Counted from the first letter of the stretch, positions 16,431-25,146 are shown. The stretch: DNA of 64,000 nucleotides from Leptofilum sp965223525 (GCF_965223525.1 NZ_OZ245005.1:62001-126000); one strand, 5' to 3'. Numbers and translations are program-made. Notes: a model not told the origin generated them from the letters alone.

Positions 16431-17114
16431 ATGCAGAAGGCCGTTATCTTGTTAGTGGAGGGGAAGCGCGCCGGGCAAAATACGGCCGTGCTGGCTTTGC
16501 AAAAAGCGGGTCACACCATTAAACTGTGCCACACGGGGTCGGCTGCCATTAGCACCCTAAAAACATTTGACCCCCACCTTGTCATATTTAATGCCGCTAG
16601 TATGCGTACCAACGGTGCACGTACCTGTCGGCGTTTAAAAAAGAGCTATAAAGCGTTACCTATTATTCATGTTCGCGCGGCTGGGGAACCAGAAGAGCCA
16701 GAAGCAGATGCAGATGTTTACCTGGAGCAGCCGTTCACTCCTCGAAAATTGCTGAATCGCGTAAAAGATTTGCTGCCCATAGATCATTCTGTGGAGGAAA
16801 CCATACGGTACGGACACATTTCACTCTACCTTTCTAAGAAGTCTGTAGATGCAGGGAAGGGGGAAGCACGCTTAACACCGAAACTGACATTGCTACTTGA
16901 GCAGTTTTTGCGCCACCCCTATCGGTTACTTACTCGGCGCGATCTAATGCAACATGTGTGGAACACAGATTACATTGGCGATACGCGCACATTAGATGTA
17001 CACATTCGGTGGATGCGCGAGCATATCGAAGTGAACCCAGCCAAACCTCAGTTTCTAAAAACTGTGCGCGGCAAAGGGTATATTTTGGCGATTCCCAATA
17101 ACAAAACCAGGTAG
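16431..17114 (+). CDS. Orphan OmpR-type regulator with degenerate receiver
   Basis: 227 residues: an N-terminal receiver-like domain (1-115) and a C-terminal winged helix (about 125-222) with the OmpR wing sequences DTRTLDVHIRWMR and TVRGKGYIL. The receiver lacks its chemistry: the phospho-acceptor Asp is Asn54 (VIFNAAS), the acidic pair near residue 10 is Glu-Gly, and the conserved Lys is Gln in LEQPF. It therefore probably works without phosphorylation, perhaps by ligand binding or constitutively. No histidine kinase is adjacent. AGAGG before the ATG supports the start. Target genes are unknown. Confidence 0.88.
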   Translation: MQKAVILLVEGKRAGQNTAVLALQKAGHTIKLCHTGSAAISTLKTFDPHLVIFNAASMRTNGARTCRRLKKSYKALPIIHVRAAGEPEEPEADADVYLEQPFTPRKLLNRVKDLLPIDHSVEETIRYGHISLYLSKKSVDAGKGEARLTPKLTLLLEQFLRHPYRLLTRRDLMQHVWNTDYIGDTRTLDVHIRWMREHIEVNPAKPQFLKTVRGKGYILAIPNNKTR

Positions 17115-17148
17115 TCCCCCAGCAAAAACTCCCCTCAGAAGAAGTTTT

Positions 17149-18360
17149 CTAGCCACCAAATTTGGTCGCAAAATCATAGAATAAATCCACCCAGCTCTCC
17201 GCACCGCCAAACTCGCCATAGGATTCACCAAAACGCAAAATAATCAGGTTTTTTTGTGGCGAAAGATAAATGAACTGGCCGTGGTTTCCCAGGGCTATGA
17301 AATCGTAATTTTGTGCGTCACGCTGGAGACCCCACCACATATATTTGTAATAGCCTTGCCCATTAGCGAAGATAAAATCATTATAGTAGTAATTTGCGTA
17401 ATCAACAGAAGTGTCTGCCTGCGTAGACTCAGCTACCCATGCTGCAGGAATCACCTGGACGCCGTCCCAAGTACCATTATGAAGAAATAGGCGTCCAAAT
17501 TTAGCAAAATCTATGGCACGGCCGTTTATGCCACTTTCCATCTTCTCAAAGCCCTGTTCATCCAGACTCCACGAACCATCGAATTCGGCACCAATGGGCT
17601 GCCAGATTTTTTGTGCCAGATAGTCAGCCACAGGGATCCCTGTGGCTCGCTCCAAAATGAGACCCAGCAGGAGGGGATGGTAGTTATTGTAGAGGAAGGC
17701 TTCGCCAGGTGTGCCAACGATTTCGGTTTGGTTGAGGGCTAAATCACGCAGATCGGGATAGTAGTAGGTTTTGGCATCGTCGCCGTTGACAAAGGGGAAC
17801 TCTTCATAACGAATGCCGGAGGACATGAGCAATAGATCGCGGATAGTGATTTGGGCAAAGGCTGGGTCGCGCTCTGCCAGTTCCGGCAGATAGTTGGTGA
17901 TGTGGTCGCTGACGCTGTGAATATACCCTTCGCTGATGGCGATGCCGATGAGAGTGGAGGCGAAGGATTTAGCCACCGAGAAGGAGGTAACAACGGTATC
18001 TCGTGACGCGCCGTTGAAGTAGTTTTCGTATAAGATGGTGTCGTTTTGGATAACGAGGAAGGCTTGGGTACCGGTGTCGCCTAAAAGCTGCTCGAAGTCG
18101 CCATTGGTGAGTGGGCTTTGGTTGAATTGGTTGAGAACGGCCGTTTCCTGCAAATCATAGCTAAACTGAAACGGCTCATCACTGGCAGCCACCGTCCGCG
18201 CTGGGAACTTCTGGTAATCATATACATCGGCATTACCCCAGCGCAGCAGCCGTAGCATATATTCAGGGGGATAAAAAAGGAAGGCATAGAGTAGCAACAA
18301 GATGAGCAGACCCATTATAGTTGCTCCTATACGTTTGCCGAACTTCGCTATTTTTGACAT
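17149..18360 (-). CDS. Membrane-anchored serine hydrolase, beta-lactamase/PBP4 family
   Basis: 403 residues. A signal-anchor helix (about 10-32) precedes a class C beta-lactamase fold. The nucleophile is Ser in SVAKS (SxxK), the tyrosine is in YNNY (YxN), and the third motif is GNHGQ (HxG). Such proteins are usually D-amino-acid or ester hydrolases rather than true beta-lactamases. It starts 1 bp after the stop of the ABC permease gene and belongs to a three-gene operon with it, suggesting an exported or envelope-directed function. I chose the ATG at 18360 over an upstream codon at 18417 that lies inside the permease gene. Confidence 0.87.
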   Translation of the reverse strand: MSKIAKFGKRIGATIMGLLILLLLYAFLFYPPEYMLRLLRWGNADVYDYQKFPARTVAASDEPFQFSYDLQETAVLNQFNQSPLTNGDFEQLLGDTGTQAFLVIQNDTILYENYFNGASRDTVVTSFSVAKSFASTLIGIAISEGYIHSVSDHITNYLPELAERDPAFAQITIRDLLLMSSGIRYEEFPFVNGDDAKTYYYPDLRDLALNQTEIVGTPGEAFLYNNYHPLLLGLILERATGIPVADYLAQKIWQPIGAEFDGSWSLDEQGFEKMESGINGRAIDFAKFGRLFLHNGTWDGVQVIPAAWVAESTQADTSVDYANYYYNDFIFANGQGYYKYMWWGLQRDAQNYDFIALGNHGQFIYLSPQKNLIILRFGESYGEFGGAESWVDLFYDFATKFGG

Positions 18361-18361
18361 C

Positions 18362-18958
18362 CTAAAACTCTTCTTGGCGGAAGCGGTAAATGGCAACGGC
18401 CGTAAACAGCAATACACAGCCCGCTACTGCCACCACCGGCAACCAGGAAAACGGCTTCATGCCCAAAATTACCGATTCTATGACCGACTTCATACCATTT
18501 TCCACGCCGACTGCCAACCGCCAGGGCAACAGATATTGCAACGCAGGCACAACGCCCAGCAACAACTGTGTGCCAAAGGCCAGGGCCAGCGGAATGCCAA
18601 TGGCGGCTGCCCGTTGCTCAGACAGGACGCCCAACATTAACGTCAGGGTGAGAAAGAACAGTTGGTACAGCCAGATGATGCCCATGCCGGCCAAAAAGTT
18701 GAGCGGGTTTAGCCAAACACCGCCCGCCACTGAAATCTGGATATAGGCTACGATTAAAGACAATCCTTCCGGGGCATCGTCAGCCGTGCCCCAAATGACT
18801 GAGGCGATGGAGATGTTGACCACACTAACCCAAATAAGGATTTGCACCCACCAGGAACTGGTTTTCCACCAGCCACCCAATTCAGCCCGCAGCAGATTGC
18901 CCAAGCCTCGCCGCCAACCACGTTCATTTAGCAATTGGAATGATTCATTTGCTGTCAT
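18362..18958 (-). CDS. ABC transporter permease (ABC-2-like membrane subunit)
   Basis: 198 residues with about five transmembrane segments after an N-terminal cytosolic helix (RGLGNLLRAELGGWWK, typical of ABC-2 permease entry). It ends in RFRQEEF. It is shorter than most ABC-2 permeases and probably acts as a dimer. GGAGG lies 5 nt before the ATG at 18958, and the gene overlaps the ATPase gene by 14 bp, so the two are translationally coupled. The cargo is unknown. Confidence 0.85.
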   Translation of the reverse strand: MTANESFQLLNERGWRRGLGNLLRAELGGWWKTSSWWVQILIWVSVVNISIASVIWGTADDAPEGLSLIVAYIQISVAGGVWLNPLNFLAGMGIIWLYQLFFLTLTLMLGVLSEQRAAAIGIPLALAFGTQLLLGVVPALQYLLPWRLAVGVENGMKSVIESVILGMKPFSWLPVVAVAGCVLLFTAVAIYRFRQEEF

Positions 18959-19901
18959 TTTCGCCTCCTTCAACAATATTTACAAAGATGTCTTCAAGTT
19001 CGACTGTTTTACGGCCGTAATTGCTCACCACCAACTGCTCGTCGGCCATCAGTAAGCGGAGGAGTTGGGTATTAGCGGCCGTTTCATCGGAAACGGTAAC
19101 GAGCATGTTTGTAGCAGTACCTTGGGGAGCCGCCTCAACACGAACCACCCAAGGTTGTGAGGTGGCGATCTCTTTGGCTCGGGCCACATCCCCTTGCACG
19201 TCCATTGTGTAAACGGTGTGCTGTCCACCATTCAACAATGTATTGATGTTACCATGTGCGGCCAGTTCGCCTTGGTTAAGGATGGCGACGGTATCACTCA
19301 CCTGCTGTACATCATCCAGAATGTGGGTGGAGTAGAAGATGGTGGCGTGTTCACGCAAGCGTTCCATAATATTTAGCACATCGCGGCGACCTAATGGATC
19401 AAGTGCGGCGGCAGGTTCATCCAAAATGAGCAACTCTGGATAGTTCACCTGTGCCTGGGCAATGCCCAATCGCTGTCGCTCGCCACCAGAGAAGCCCTTG
19501 ATGGGTCGGTCCGCTTTATCAGACAAGCCAACCAGTCCCAGCATTTCATTTACCCGTTTGTCAATGGCGTGTTGCGGCCCGCTGAAGAAAAATCTGGCCG
19601 TAAAGTCCAGCGTTTGCCGCGCTGTCATAAATTCGTAAAAGCGCGGCTCTTGTGGCAGATAGCCAACCCGGCTGCGGATTTCTACACTATCTTTCACAAT
19701 ATCCTTGCCAAAAATAGCCGCACTGCCGCTAGTCGGTTGAATGAGTCCCAGCAGCAGTTTCATCAATGTCGTTTTACCAGCACCATTAGGCCCCAGAAAG
19801 CCAAAAATGGCGTGTCTGGAAACGGTCAAATCAACCGGTTTCAGTGCATCAACATTTCCATATGATTTACTTAACCCTTTTGTTTGAATAACTGTCGTCA
19901 T
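18945..19901 (-). CDS. ABC transporter ATP-binding protein
   Basis: 318 residues. Walker A GPNGAGKTTLMK, Q-loop GYLPQEPRFYEF, signature FSGGERQRLG, Walker B LLILDEPAAALDP and switch STHILDDVQQ are all intact. The additional C-terminal domain (about 225-318) is typical of ATPases that drive ABC-2 exporters of drugs or lipids. AAGGAGAGG precedes the ATG. The promoter module at 19936-20007 lies upstream and is shared in design with two other transcription units. Confidence 0.95.
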   Translation of the reverse strand: MTTVIQTKGLSKSYGNVDALKPVDLTVSRHAIFGFLGPNGAGKTTLMKLLLGLIQPTSGSAAIFGKDIVKDSVEIRSRVGYLPQEPRFYEFMTARQTLDFTARFFFSGPQHAIDKRVNEMLGLVGLSDKADRPIKGFSGGERQRLGIAQAQVNYPELLILDEPAAALDPLGRRDVLNIMERLREHATIFYSTHILDDVQQVSDTVAILNQGELAAHGNINTLLNGGQHTVYTMDVQGDVARAKEIATSQPWVVRVEAAPQGTATNMLVTVSDETAANTQLLRLLMADEQLVVSNYGRKTVELEDIFVNIVEGGENDSK

Positions 19902-19935
19902 GAGCCTCTCCTTCCAACAGATCGAATATGGTTTT

Positions 19936-20007
19936 AGTTTAGCCAGACGTAGGGGTGGGGGTAACGGTCATTTGGCACCAACTACTTGTACGAATGGACA
20001 ATGTACG
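19936..20007 (-). promoter_or_regulatory. Shared regulatory module, site 1 (upstream of the ABC operon)
   Basis: Reading plus coordinates: TAAACT on the minus strand at 19941-19936, 20 bp, a 12-bp box at 19962-19973 (partial match to sites 2 and 3), 13 bp, then TGTACGAATGGACAA at 19987-20001 and the first half of a second unit at 20002-20007. The order and spacing match the modules at 25122-25202 and 28434-28515. The units also sit immediately upstream of the -10 box of the divergent regulator gene at 20027. Confidence 0.7.
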
Positions 20008-20014
20008 ACTATAT

Positions 20015-20020
20015 TATAAT
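20015..20020 (+). promoter_or_regulatory. -10 box giving a leaderless transcript of the MalT-like regulator
   Basis: TATAAT ends 6 nt before the ATG at 20027, so the transcript should begin at or next to the start codon. No ribosome-binding site is present. Confidence 0.7.
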
Positions 20021-20026
20021 GCGATT

Positions 20027-22798
20027 ATGTCTGACGATTTATTGAAAACGAAGTTGTTTGTGCCGCGTTTACGGCCGTTGCTCGTCCCGCGCCCCCGCCT
20101 CTTCCAAAAACTGAACCGGAGCGTACAACAAAACTGCAAGTTGATTCTCGTCTCCGCCCCCGCCGGATTCGGCAAAACCACCTTGGTTAGCGACTGGATT
20201 GCAGCCTGGCAGCGTGCGTCTGAAAGTCAGGCAAAGGCTGTTCATCAAATCGCTTGGCTGTCGCTCGATGCCAGAGACAATGATTTTGTGCGCTTTCTCA
20301 CTTACATCATTGCCGCCATACAGACGTTTGCACCCGCCTTTGGCGCAAAGGTGACGGCTATGCTGCAATCCCCCCAACTGCCGTCAATGGAATCGCTTCT
20401 AACCATGCTGCTCAACGAAATCGCCACAGTTCAGCACCAATTCATCCTTGTTCTTGACGATTATCACCTCATAGATGAACCAGGGATTGATGAGGCAGTT
20501 GCCTTTGTGCTGGCACACATGCCCCCGCAAATGGTTCTGGTTATCACCACCCGTGAGGAACCAAACTTGCCGCTGCCGCGATTTCGCGTTCGTGGTCAAC
20601 TGGCTGAACTCCGAACGCAAGAGCTCCGTTTTACCCTTTCAGAAGCGACACAGTTTCTCAATCAGGTGATGGGATTCGATCTGTCGGCAGCAGAAATTGC
20701 CGCGCTCGACTCGCGTACCGAAGGGTGGATAGCCGGACTGCAAATCGCGGCATTGGCCCTGCAAGGACAATCTTCAATCTCAGGGCGTGACGGTACGGCC
20801 GACTTTATACAGGCATTTAGCGGCAGCCATCGTTTCGTCATGGATTATCTGGTTTCCGAAATTTTGCAGCAGCAGCCTGAGCCGGTTCGCAGCTTCTTGC
20901 TGCAAACGGCCGTTCTCGAGCGGTTAGGTGGCTCCCTGTGTGACGCGGTTACCGGCGGCAAAGATAGCCAAGAGATGCTTCAATCTTTAGACCACCACAA
21001 CCTGTTTCTCATATCACTGGACGGCGACAGGAAATGGTATCGTTACCATCACCTCTTTGCCGACGTTTTGCAAAAGATTCTGATGAAGGAGCAACCGGAA
21101 CTGGTTTCTCGCCTTCATCAGCGGGCCAGCCAATGGTACGAGCAAAATGAGCTGTATGAAGATGCCATTCGCCATGCCCTGATCGCAAAGGATTTTGCTC
21201 AGGTGGCCAATCTGGCAGAGTTGGCATGGCAGGCGATGGATAGGAGTTTCCATCTTGCTGTTTGGCTTCGTTGGGTGAAAAAGCTGCCGGAGGCGTTGAT
21301 CCGTACCAGGCCGGTTCTCTGTACTCAGTATGCGGAGGCATTGTCGAATGTTAGTGATTTAGAGACAAGTGAATTGCGACTACGCCATGCGGAACAGCTT
21401 CTGAATGCTTCAGATAGCTCATTAATTGAGATGGTCGTTATAGATGAACAACAGTTTCGCTCGCTGCCGGCAAAGATTGCCCTTGTTCGCGCTGGCAATG
21501 CCCAGATTTCAGGCAATATCCAGGACACAAAAAAGTACAGTCAACTGGCCTTAAAGCTCACGCCTGAGGCTGACACTTTTGGCCGTGCCCAGGCCATCAT
21601 CCAGTTGGGGTTTACAAACTGGATGAGCGGAGACCTGGAAGCGGCTCGCCAATCATTTGCTGATTGGATTGAACGTATGCAGCAGTTGGGAAACAGCGTT
21701 TTTGCATTGGCCAGTTCCTTTGCGCTGGCCGACATTTTGATTGAACAGGGGCAGCTTCGAGAAGCGATTCGTGCCTATCAACAGGCGCTTCACGATGTAG
21801 CGGAAGATGAGCCGGACGTCCAGCGGATTATTTCGATTCAATATTTGGGTCTGACAATGCTCTATCACGAATTGGGTGATCGGGAATCGGCCAGCCGCTA
21901 CCTGCAAAAAAGCAGGGCGTTTGCTGACAAGAACACCTTAATCAATTGGCCTTACCGCTGGCGTGTGGCTCAAGCCAGATTAAAAGAATCTGCGGGGGAG
22001 TTGGGAGCGGCACTTCACCTGTTGGATGAGGCCAGTCGAGTATATGTTATCAACGCTGTGCCCGATATTCGTCCGGTTGAGGCATTAAAAGTCAATCTGT
22101 TTGTCAAGCAGGGACGCTTGGACAAGGCGATGGCTTGGGTACATAATCGGCAGATCTCAGCGAATGATGAAGTAAGCTACCTGCATGAGTTTGAGCTGAT
22201 CACACTGGCGCGGGTGCTGATGGCAGGGTATGAAAACGGCCGTAAAGAAAGTGCACTCGTTACCGCAATGGATTTATTGGCACGTCTGCTAACGGCCGCA
22301 GAAGCGGGTGGAAGGATGAGGAACGTGCTGCAAATTTTGATTTTGCAAGCCATTGCCCAGCAGTTGAATGGAGACCTCACCCTTGCCTTACGGTCACTCG
22401 AACGTGCTTTGCGCCTAGGTGCGGGCGAAGGCTATGTCGGCATCTTTGTGGATGAAGGGGTGGCGATGGGGCAGCTGCTGCGTGAAGCTGCCGTTCGCCA
22501 GATCATGCCGGACTATACAGGTAAGCTGTTGGCCGCTTTTGCAGCCAAGGAACAAGATAGTCAGGGCAAACCCTTTCTGCCTGAATCATTACCGCAGCCG
22601 CTCATTGAGCCGCTCACGCAGCGGGAGCTTGACGTACTGCGTTTGCTCAAAAGTGAACTTTCCGGGCCGGAGATTGCCCGGGAATTGGTCGTTGCTTTGA
22701 GTACGGTGCGTACCCATACTAAAAGTATTTACTCCAAATTGAATGTGAATAACCGCAGAACGGCCGTTAAACGCGCCGAAGAACTCCATTTAATCTAA
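20027..22798 (+). CDS. MalT-like LuxR-family ATP-dependent activator
   Basis: 923 residues, usual size for LAL regulators. The N-terminal STAND ATPase has Walker A APAGFGKTTL (about residue 42) and Walker B FILVLDDYH. A winged-helix and a long helical TPR-like sensor region follow (about 380-830). The C-terminal LuxR helix-turn-helix begins at LTQRELDVLRLL and includes STVRTHTKSIYSKLNVNNR. It is expected to oligomerise on an inducer plus ATP and activate tandem sites. GGGGAG boxes lie just downstream at 22805-22848, before the DUF6326-like gene. The gene is divergent from an ABC transporter operon. Confidence 0.93.
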   Translation: MSDDLLKTKLFVPRLRPLLVPRPRLFQKLNRSVQQNCKLILVSAPAGFGKTTLVSDWIAAWQRASESQAKAVHQIAWLSLDARDNDFVRFLTYIIAAIQTFAPAFGAKVTAMLQSPQLPSMESLLTMLLNEIATVQHQFILVLDDYHLIDEPGIDEAVAFVLAHMPPQMVLVITTREEPNLPLPRFRVRGQLAELRTQELRFTLSEATQFLNQVMGFDLSAAEIAALDSRTEGWIAGLQIAALALQGQSSISGRDGTADFIQAFSGSHRFVMDYLVSEILQQQPEPVRSFLLQTAVLERLGGSLCDAVTGGKDSQEMLQSLDHHNLFLISLDGDRKWYRYHHLFADVLQKILMKEQPELVSRLHQRASQWYEQNELYEDAIRHALIAKDFAQVANLAELAWQAMDRSFHLAVWLRWVKKLPEALIRTRPVLCTQYAEALSNVSDLETSELRLRHAEQLLNASDSSLIEMVVIDEQQFRSLPAKIALVRAGNAQISGNIQDTKKYSQLALKLTPEADTFGRAQAIIQLGFTNWMSGDLEAARQSFADWIERMQQLGNSVFALASSFALADILIEQGQLREAIRAYQQALHDVAEDEPDVQRIISIQYLGLTMLYHELGDRESASRYLQKSRAFADKNTLINWPYRWRVAQARLKESAGELGAALHLLDEASRVYVINAVPDIRPVEALKVNLFVKQGRLDKAMAWVHNRQISANDEVSYLHEFELITLARVLMAGYENGRKESALVTAMDLLARLLTAAEAGGRMRNVLQILILQAIAQQLNGDLTLALRSLERALRLGAGEGYVGIFVDEGVAMGQLLREAAVRQIMPDYTGKLLAAFAAKEQDSQGKPFLPESLPQPLIEPLTQRELDVLRLLKSELSGPEIARELVVALSTVRTHTKSIYSKLNVNNRRTAVKRAEELHLI

Positions 22799-22804
22799 CC
22801 CACA

Positions 22805-22848
22805 ACATCTCCCCAACTAATCCCCACATCTGGGGAGGACATCTCCCC
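22805..22848. promoter_or_regulatory. Array of MalT-box-like sites
   Basis: Four boxes with a GGGGA core: GGGGAGATGT on the minus strand at 22805-22814 and 22839-22848, GGGGATTAGT on the minus strand around 22816-22825, and GGGGAGGACA on the plus strand at 22832-22841. They lie at 11-, about 23- and 34-bp offsets, close to whole helical turns. MalT of E. coli binds GGGGA(T/G)GAGG, so the adjacent MalT-like protein is the natural candidate to bind here. Confidence 0.5.
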
Positions 22849-22956
22849 ATACGCCTTTGTATATTCTTGCCAGGCTTGCAGACAAAAGAAAACGGAACGC
22901 CGACCTCTGGCCACTCACCAGCAAGATGCTCGCGTTCCATTTACAAGGAGTAAAAA

Positions 22957-23406
22957 ATGAACAGTAACGAAAAAATCACCAAGACAGATGCCAGGGAAAA
23001 GATTTCATTATTATGGGTTGTGGTCATGTTCAACATGGCTTTTGCAGATATTGTGGGCTTTGTCCACCCAGGCTCATTAGAAGACATCATCGCTGGCAAT
23101 GTTGGGTTTGAGTTAACGCAAGGATTGTTGTTGCTATTTTCGATATTAATCGAAATTCCAATAGCCATGATTTTCCTTTCCCGCATTCTGAATGATACTG
23201 CCAATCGCAGGCTCAACATTTTTGCCGCTATCCTCACCGCTATCTTCGTGATTGGGGGCGGCAGTGCCACGCTCTCGTACGTTTTCTTTGCCTCGATCGA
23301 AGTTTTGTGCATGGGTCTTATTGCCTGGTACGCATGGCAATTGCCAAAACGGGCGTCTGCTCATGATCTCGTTCAGTCTGAAAATGTAGTGCCTTCAGCT
23401 AGATAG
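22957..23406 (+). CDS. Small four-helix membrane protein, DUF6326-like
   Basis: 149 residues with four predicted transmembrane helices: FNMAFADIVGFV, GLLLLFSILIEIPIAM, IFAAILTAIFVIGG and VLCMGLIAWYAW mark them. The length and the ADIVGF motif remind me of the DUF6326 family; no activity is known. AAGGAG lies 5 nt before the ATG. The MalT-like box array and a long inverted repeat (GGAACGC at 22894, GCGTTCC at 22932) lie in its leader, so it is probably the target of the regulator upstream. Confidence 0.7.
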   Translation: MNSNEKITKTDAREKISLLWVVVMFNMAFADIVGFVHPGSLEDIIAGNVGFELTQGLLLLFSILIEIPIAMIFLSRILNDTANRRLNIFAAILTAIFVIGGGSATLSYVFFASIEVLCMGLIAWYAWQLPKRASAHDLVQSENVVPSAR

Positions 23407-23460
23407 GTTTAGCTAATTGGGGATGGGAGCAATCATTTCAGCAAACGGCCGTTTCATGCA

Positions 23461-23474
23461 AGGTGACAGTCACT
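23461..23474. repeat. Single GTGACAGTCAC palindrome
   Basis: AGGTGACAGTCACT is identical to the units of the inverted pair at 7441-7506. It sits in the 155-bp gap between two convergent genes. Confidence 0.7.
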
Positions 23475-23499
23475 GCATTCTGCCGCAAGTAGAGATTGG

Positions 23500-23536
23500 G
23501 AGATTGGAGATTAAAGACTGCCTAATCTCCAATCTC
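23500..23536. repeat. 14-bp stem-loop between convergent genes
   Basis: GAGATTGGAGATTA and TAATCTCCAATCTC enclose 9 nt. Related GAGATTGGGGACTGGAGA sequence occurs at 10582-10599. It can fold in both convergent messages and may serve as a transcript end without a T-run. Confidence 0.7.
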
Positions 23537-23541
23537 TTCGT

Positions 23542-23583
23542 AATTTCATGTTGTCTTTTGTTTAGGAGATGGCAACGGCCGTT
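23542..23583. repeat. Direct repeat, 3' copy at the end of the Lnt-like gene
   Basis: The stretch starting AATTTCATG and ending GGCAACGGCCGTT is repeated with a few changes and small gaps at 25100-25146, in the same orientation, so the two copies bracket the gene at 23562-25082. The upstream copy is that gene's own -10 and leader region; this copy contains its last seven codons and stop. Confidence 0.75.
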
Positions 23584-25082
23584 TCCGGCACTCCCCGATG
23601 CTGACGACGCGCTATAAACAAGGCGTAGCTGGCAAGAACAACCAATCCAACTGTCGCCACGATACCAACTACATCGCCGATGACAGGGTAGAGCGTAGTA
23701 GGACTGCTAGTCGGAACTTCAACCAGCAGATAATTGCCATCAGCAGCCAAGCCTTCACCGCTAGCCAGGGTACGGCCGTAGCCATCCACCACAATCGAAA
23801 GCCCCTCATCTGTCTGCCGAACCACAGCTGCCCCGTTCTCGATGGCGCGGAAGACGGCCATTTCAGCGTGCATGGGGTTGATGGCATCCCACTCTTTGGA
23901 GGGCGAGAGCAAGATGTCGGCCTGCTGTTGCCCTACCTGGCGCACGGTGTTGGGGAAGTTGGTGTCCCAGCAGATGATGCCGGAGAGCGTGCCGTAAGCC
24001 GTAGCCACTACTTGAATCTCGCCACTGCCCGCCAACGTCCCTTCTATCAAAGCACCGCCGTACTTGGTGTGTTCGATGACGAAACGGCCGTCCAGCCCAG
24101 CCACATACATCTTGTTTTCGACCAGACGGTCACTGTTGGGAAAATGAATCATGACCGGCATAGCTAGATAAACGCCCGCCTCCTGAGCCATCGCTTGCCC
24201 TTGTGCCAACACGGCCTGCACATCCTCCTCAACACCGATGATGGCAAGTTCCGGCCAAAGAATGATTTTGGCACCAGCGGCAATCGCCTCTTCGGTCTTG
24301 GCCAGATATTGCGCGTGAACGGGCTGTGTTTTTTCTCGAAAGGCAGCGACTCCTTCTTCGTTGAGCAGAGTGTTCAATTCGCCTACCTGATTCTCGACTA
24401 GCGTGAAAGAAGCGACGGTTACTGTTTCCTGAGTGCTGATTTCTGGAGCAGCAGCTAGCCGAGTCGTGCCGTAGCCAACTACAACCAATAAGGCGAGGCC
24501 AAAAGCGACGACGCCTACCCGAATCCGCGCCCACTCGAAACCATTGTCCCAAGCCCAGTTGACGATGGCCGGGAACCAGGAGATGAGAAAGGTGAGGCCC
24601 AACATGCCAGTAACGGCCGTTATCTGAGTCAAAACCGGAACCCCATATTGCGAGTAGCCTGTAGCACCAAAGTTGCCGAGGGGGTTGGAGCTGCTGCTGA
24701 AAAATTCCAAGACAGTGCCGGTTGTCGGGTAAATGAAGGTGGCTATAAAGGGCAAACGGCCGTGCTGCCGCAGCTTGGGCGCCAACCAGCGATCAACAAA
24801 GAACGGAATCGAACCGATTAAGGCATTGACGGCCATAAAAATGAAGTGGGCTGGGCCAAACATCGGGGTGGCTCCATACCAGGGTATGGACAAGGTGATC
24901 CAGAAAACGAGGAAGTAAAAGAAAAACTTGCGCCGTTGGGGATGTGTATAGAGATAGCGCAGGGCGAATACGGGGGCAATCCAAGTTGCCGCTGCCAGTG
25001 TCCAACGGCCGGAAGCAAATAGGTTGAGCAGACCAAAAATAAGTAAGAACAACGTTGTCGTTGAAAGCAATTTTTTGTACAT
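23562..25082 (-). CDS. Apolipoprotein N-acyltransferase-like nitrilase
   Basis: 506 residues. Several N-terminal transmembrane helices (about 1-210) are followed by a carbon-nitrogen hydrolase domain and a final helix near residue 480, the plan of Lnt. The catalytic triad can be read: Glu in WPELAIIG, Lys in EHTKYGG and Cys in GIICWDTNFP. Sequence around the Cys differs from housekeeping Lnt (usually PVICYE), so it may be a specialised paralogue acting on other substrates at the outer membrane face. AAGGAG precedes the ATG. It carries the second shared promoter module upstream and stands alone between two small gaps. Confidence 0.85.
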   Translation of the reverse strand: MYKKLLSTTTLFLLIFGLLNLFASGRWTLAAATWIAPVFALRYLYTHPQRRKFFFYFLVFWITLSIPWYGATPMFGPAHFIFMAVNALIGSIPFFVDRWLAPKLRQHGRLPFIATFIYPTTGTVLEFFSSSSNPLGNFGATGYSQYGVPVLTQITAVTGMLGLTFLISWFPAIVNWAWDNGFEWARIRVGVVAFGLALLVVVGYGTTRLAAAPEISTQETVTVASFTLVENQVGELNTLLNEEGVAAFREKTQPVHAQYLAKTEEAIAAGAKIILWPELAIIGVEEDVQAVLAQGQAMAQEAGVYLAMPVMIHFPNSDRLVENKMYVAGLDGRFVIEHTKYGGALIEGTLAGSGEIQVVATAYGTLSGIICWDTNFPNTVRQVGQQQADILLSPSKEWDAINPMHAEMAVFRAIENGAAVVRQTDEGLSIVVDGYGRTLASGEGLAADGNYLLVEVPTSSPTTLYPVIGDVVGIVATVGLVVLASYALFIARRQHRGVPETAVAIS

Positions 25083-25099
25083 GATTAACTCCTTCTTGC

Positions 25100-25146
25100 A
25101 ATTTCATGTCTTGTTGTCCTTAGTTTAGGGGATGGCAACGACCGTT
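25100..25146. repeat. Direct repeat, 5' copy upstream of the Lnt-like gene
   Basis: Partner of 23542-23583. It includes the minus-strand TAAACT at 25127-25122 and part of the leader. Identity is roughly 85 percent by eye. Confidence 0.75.
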
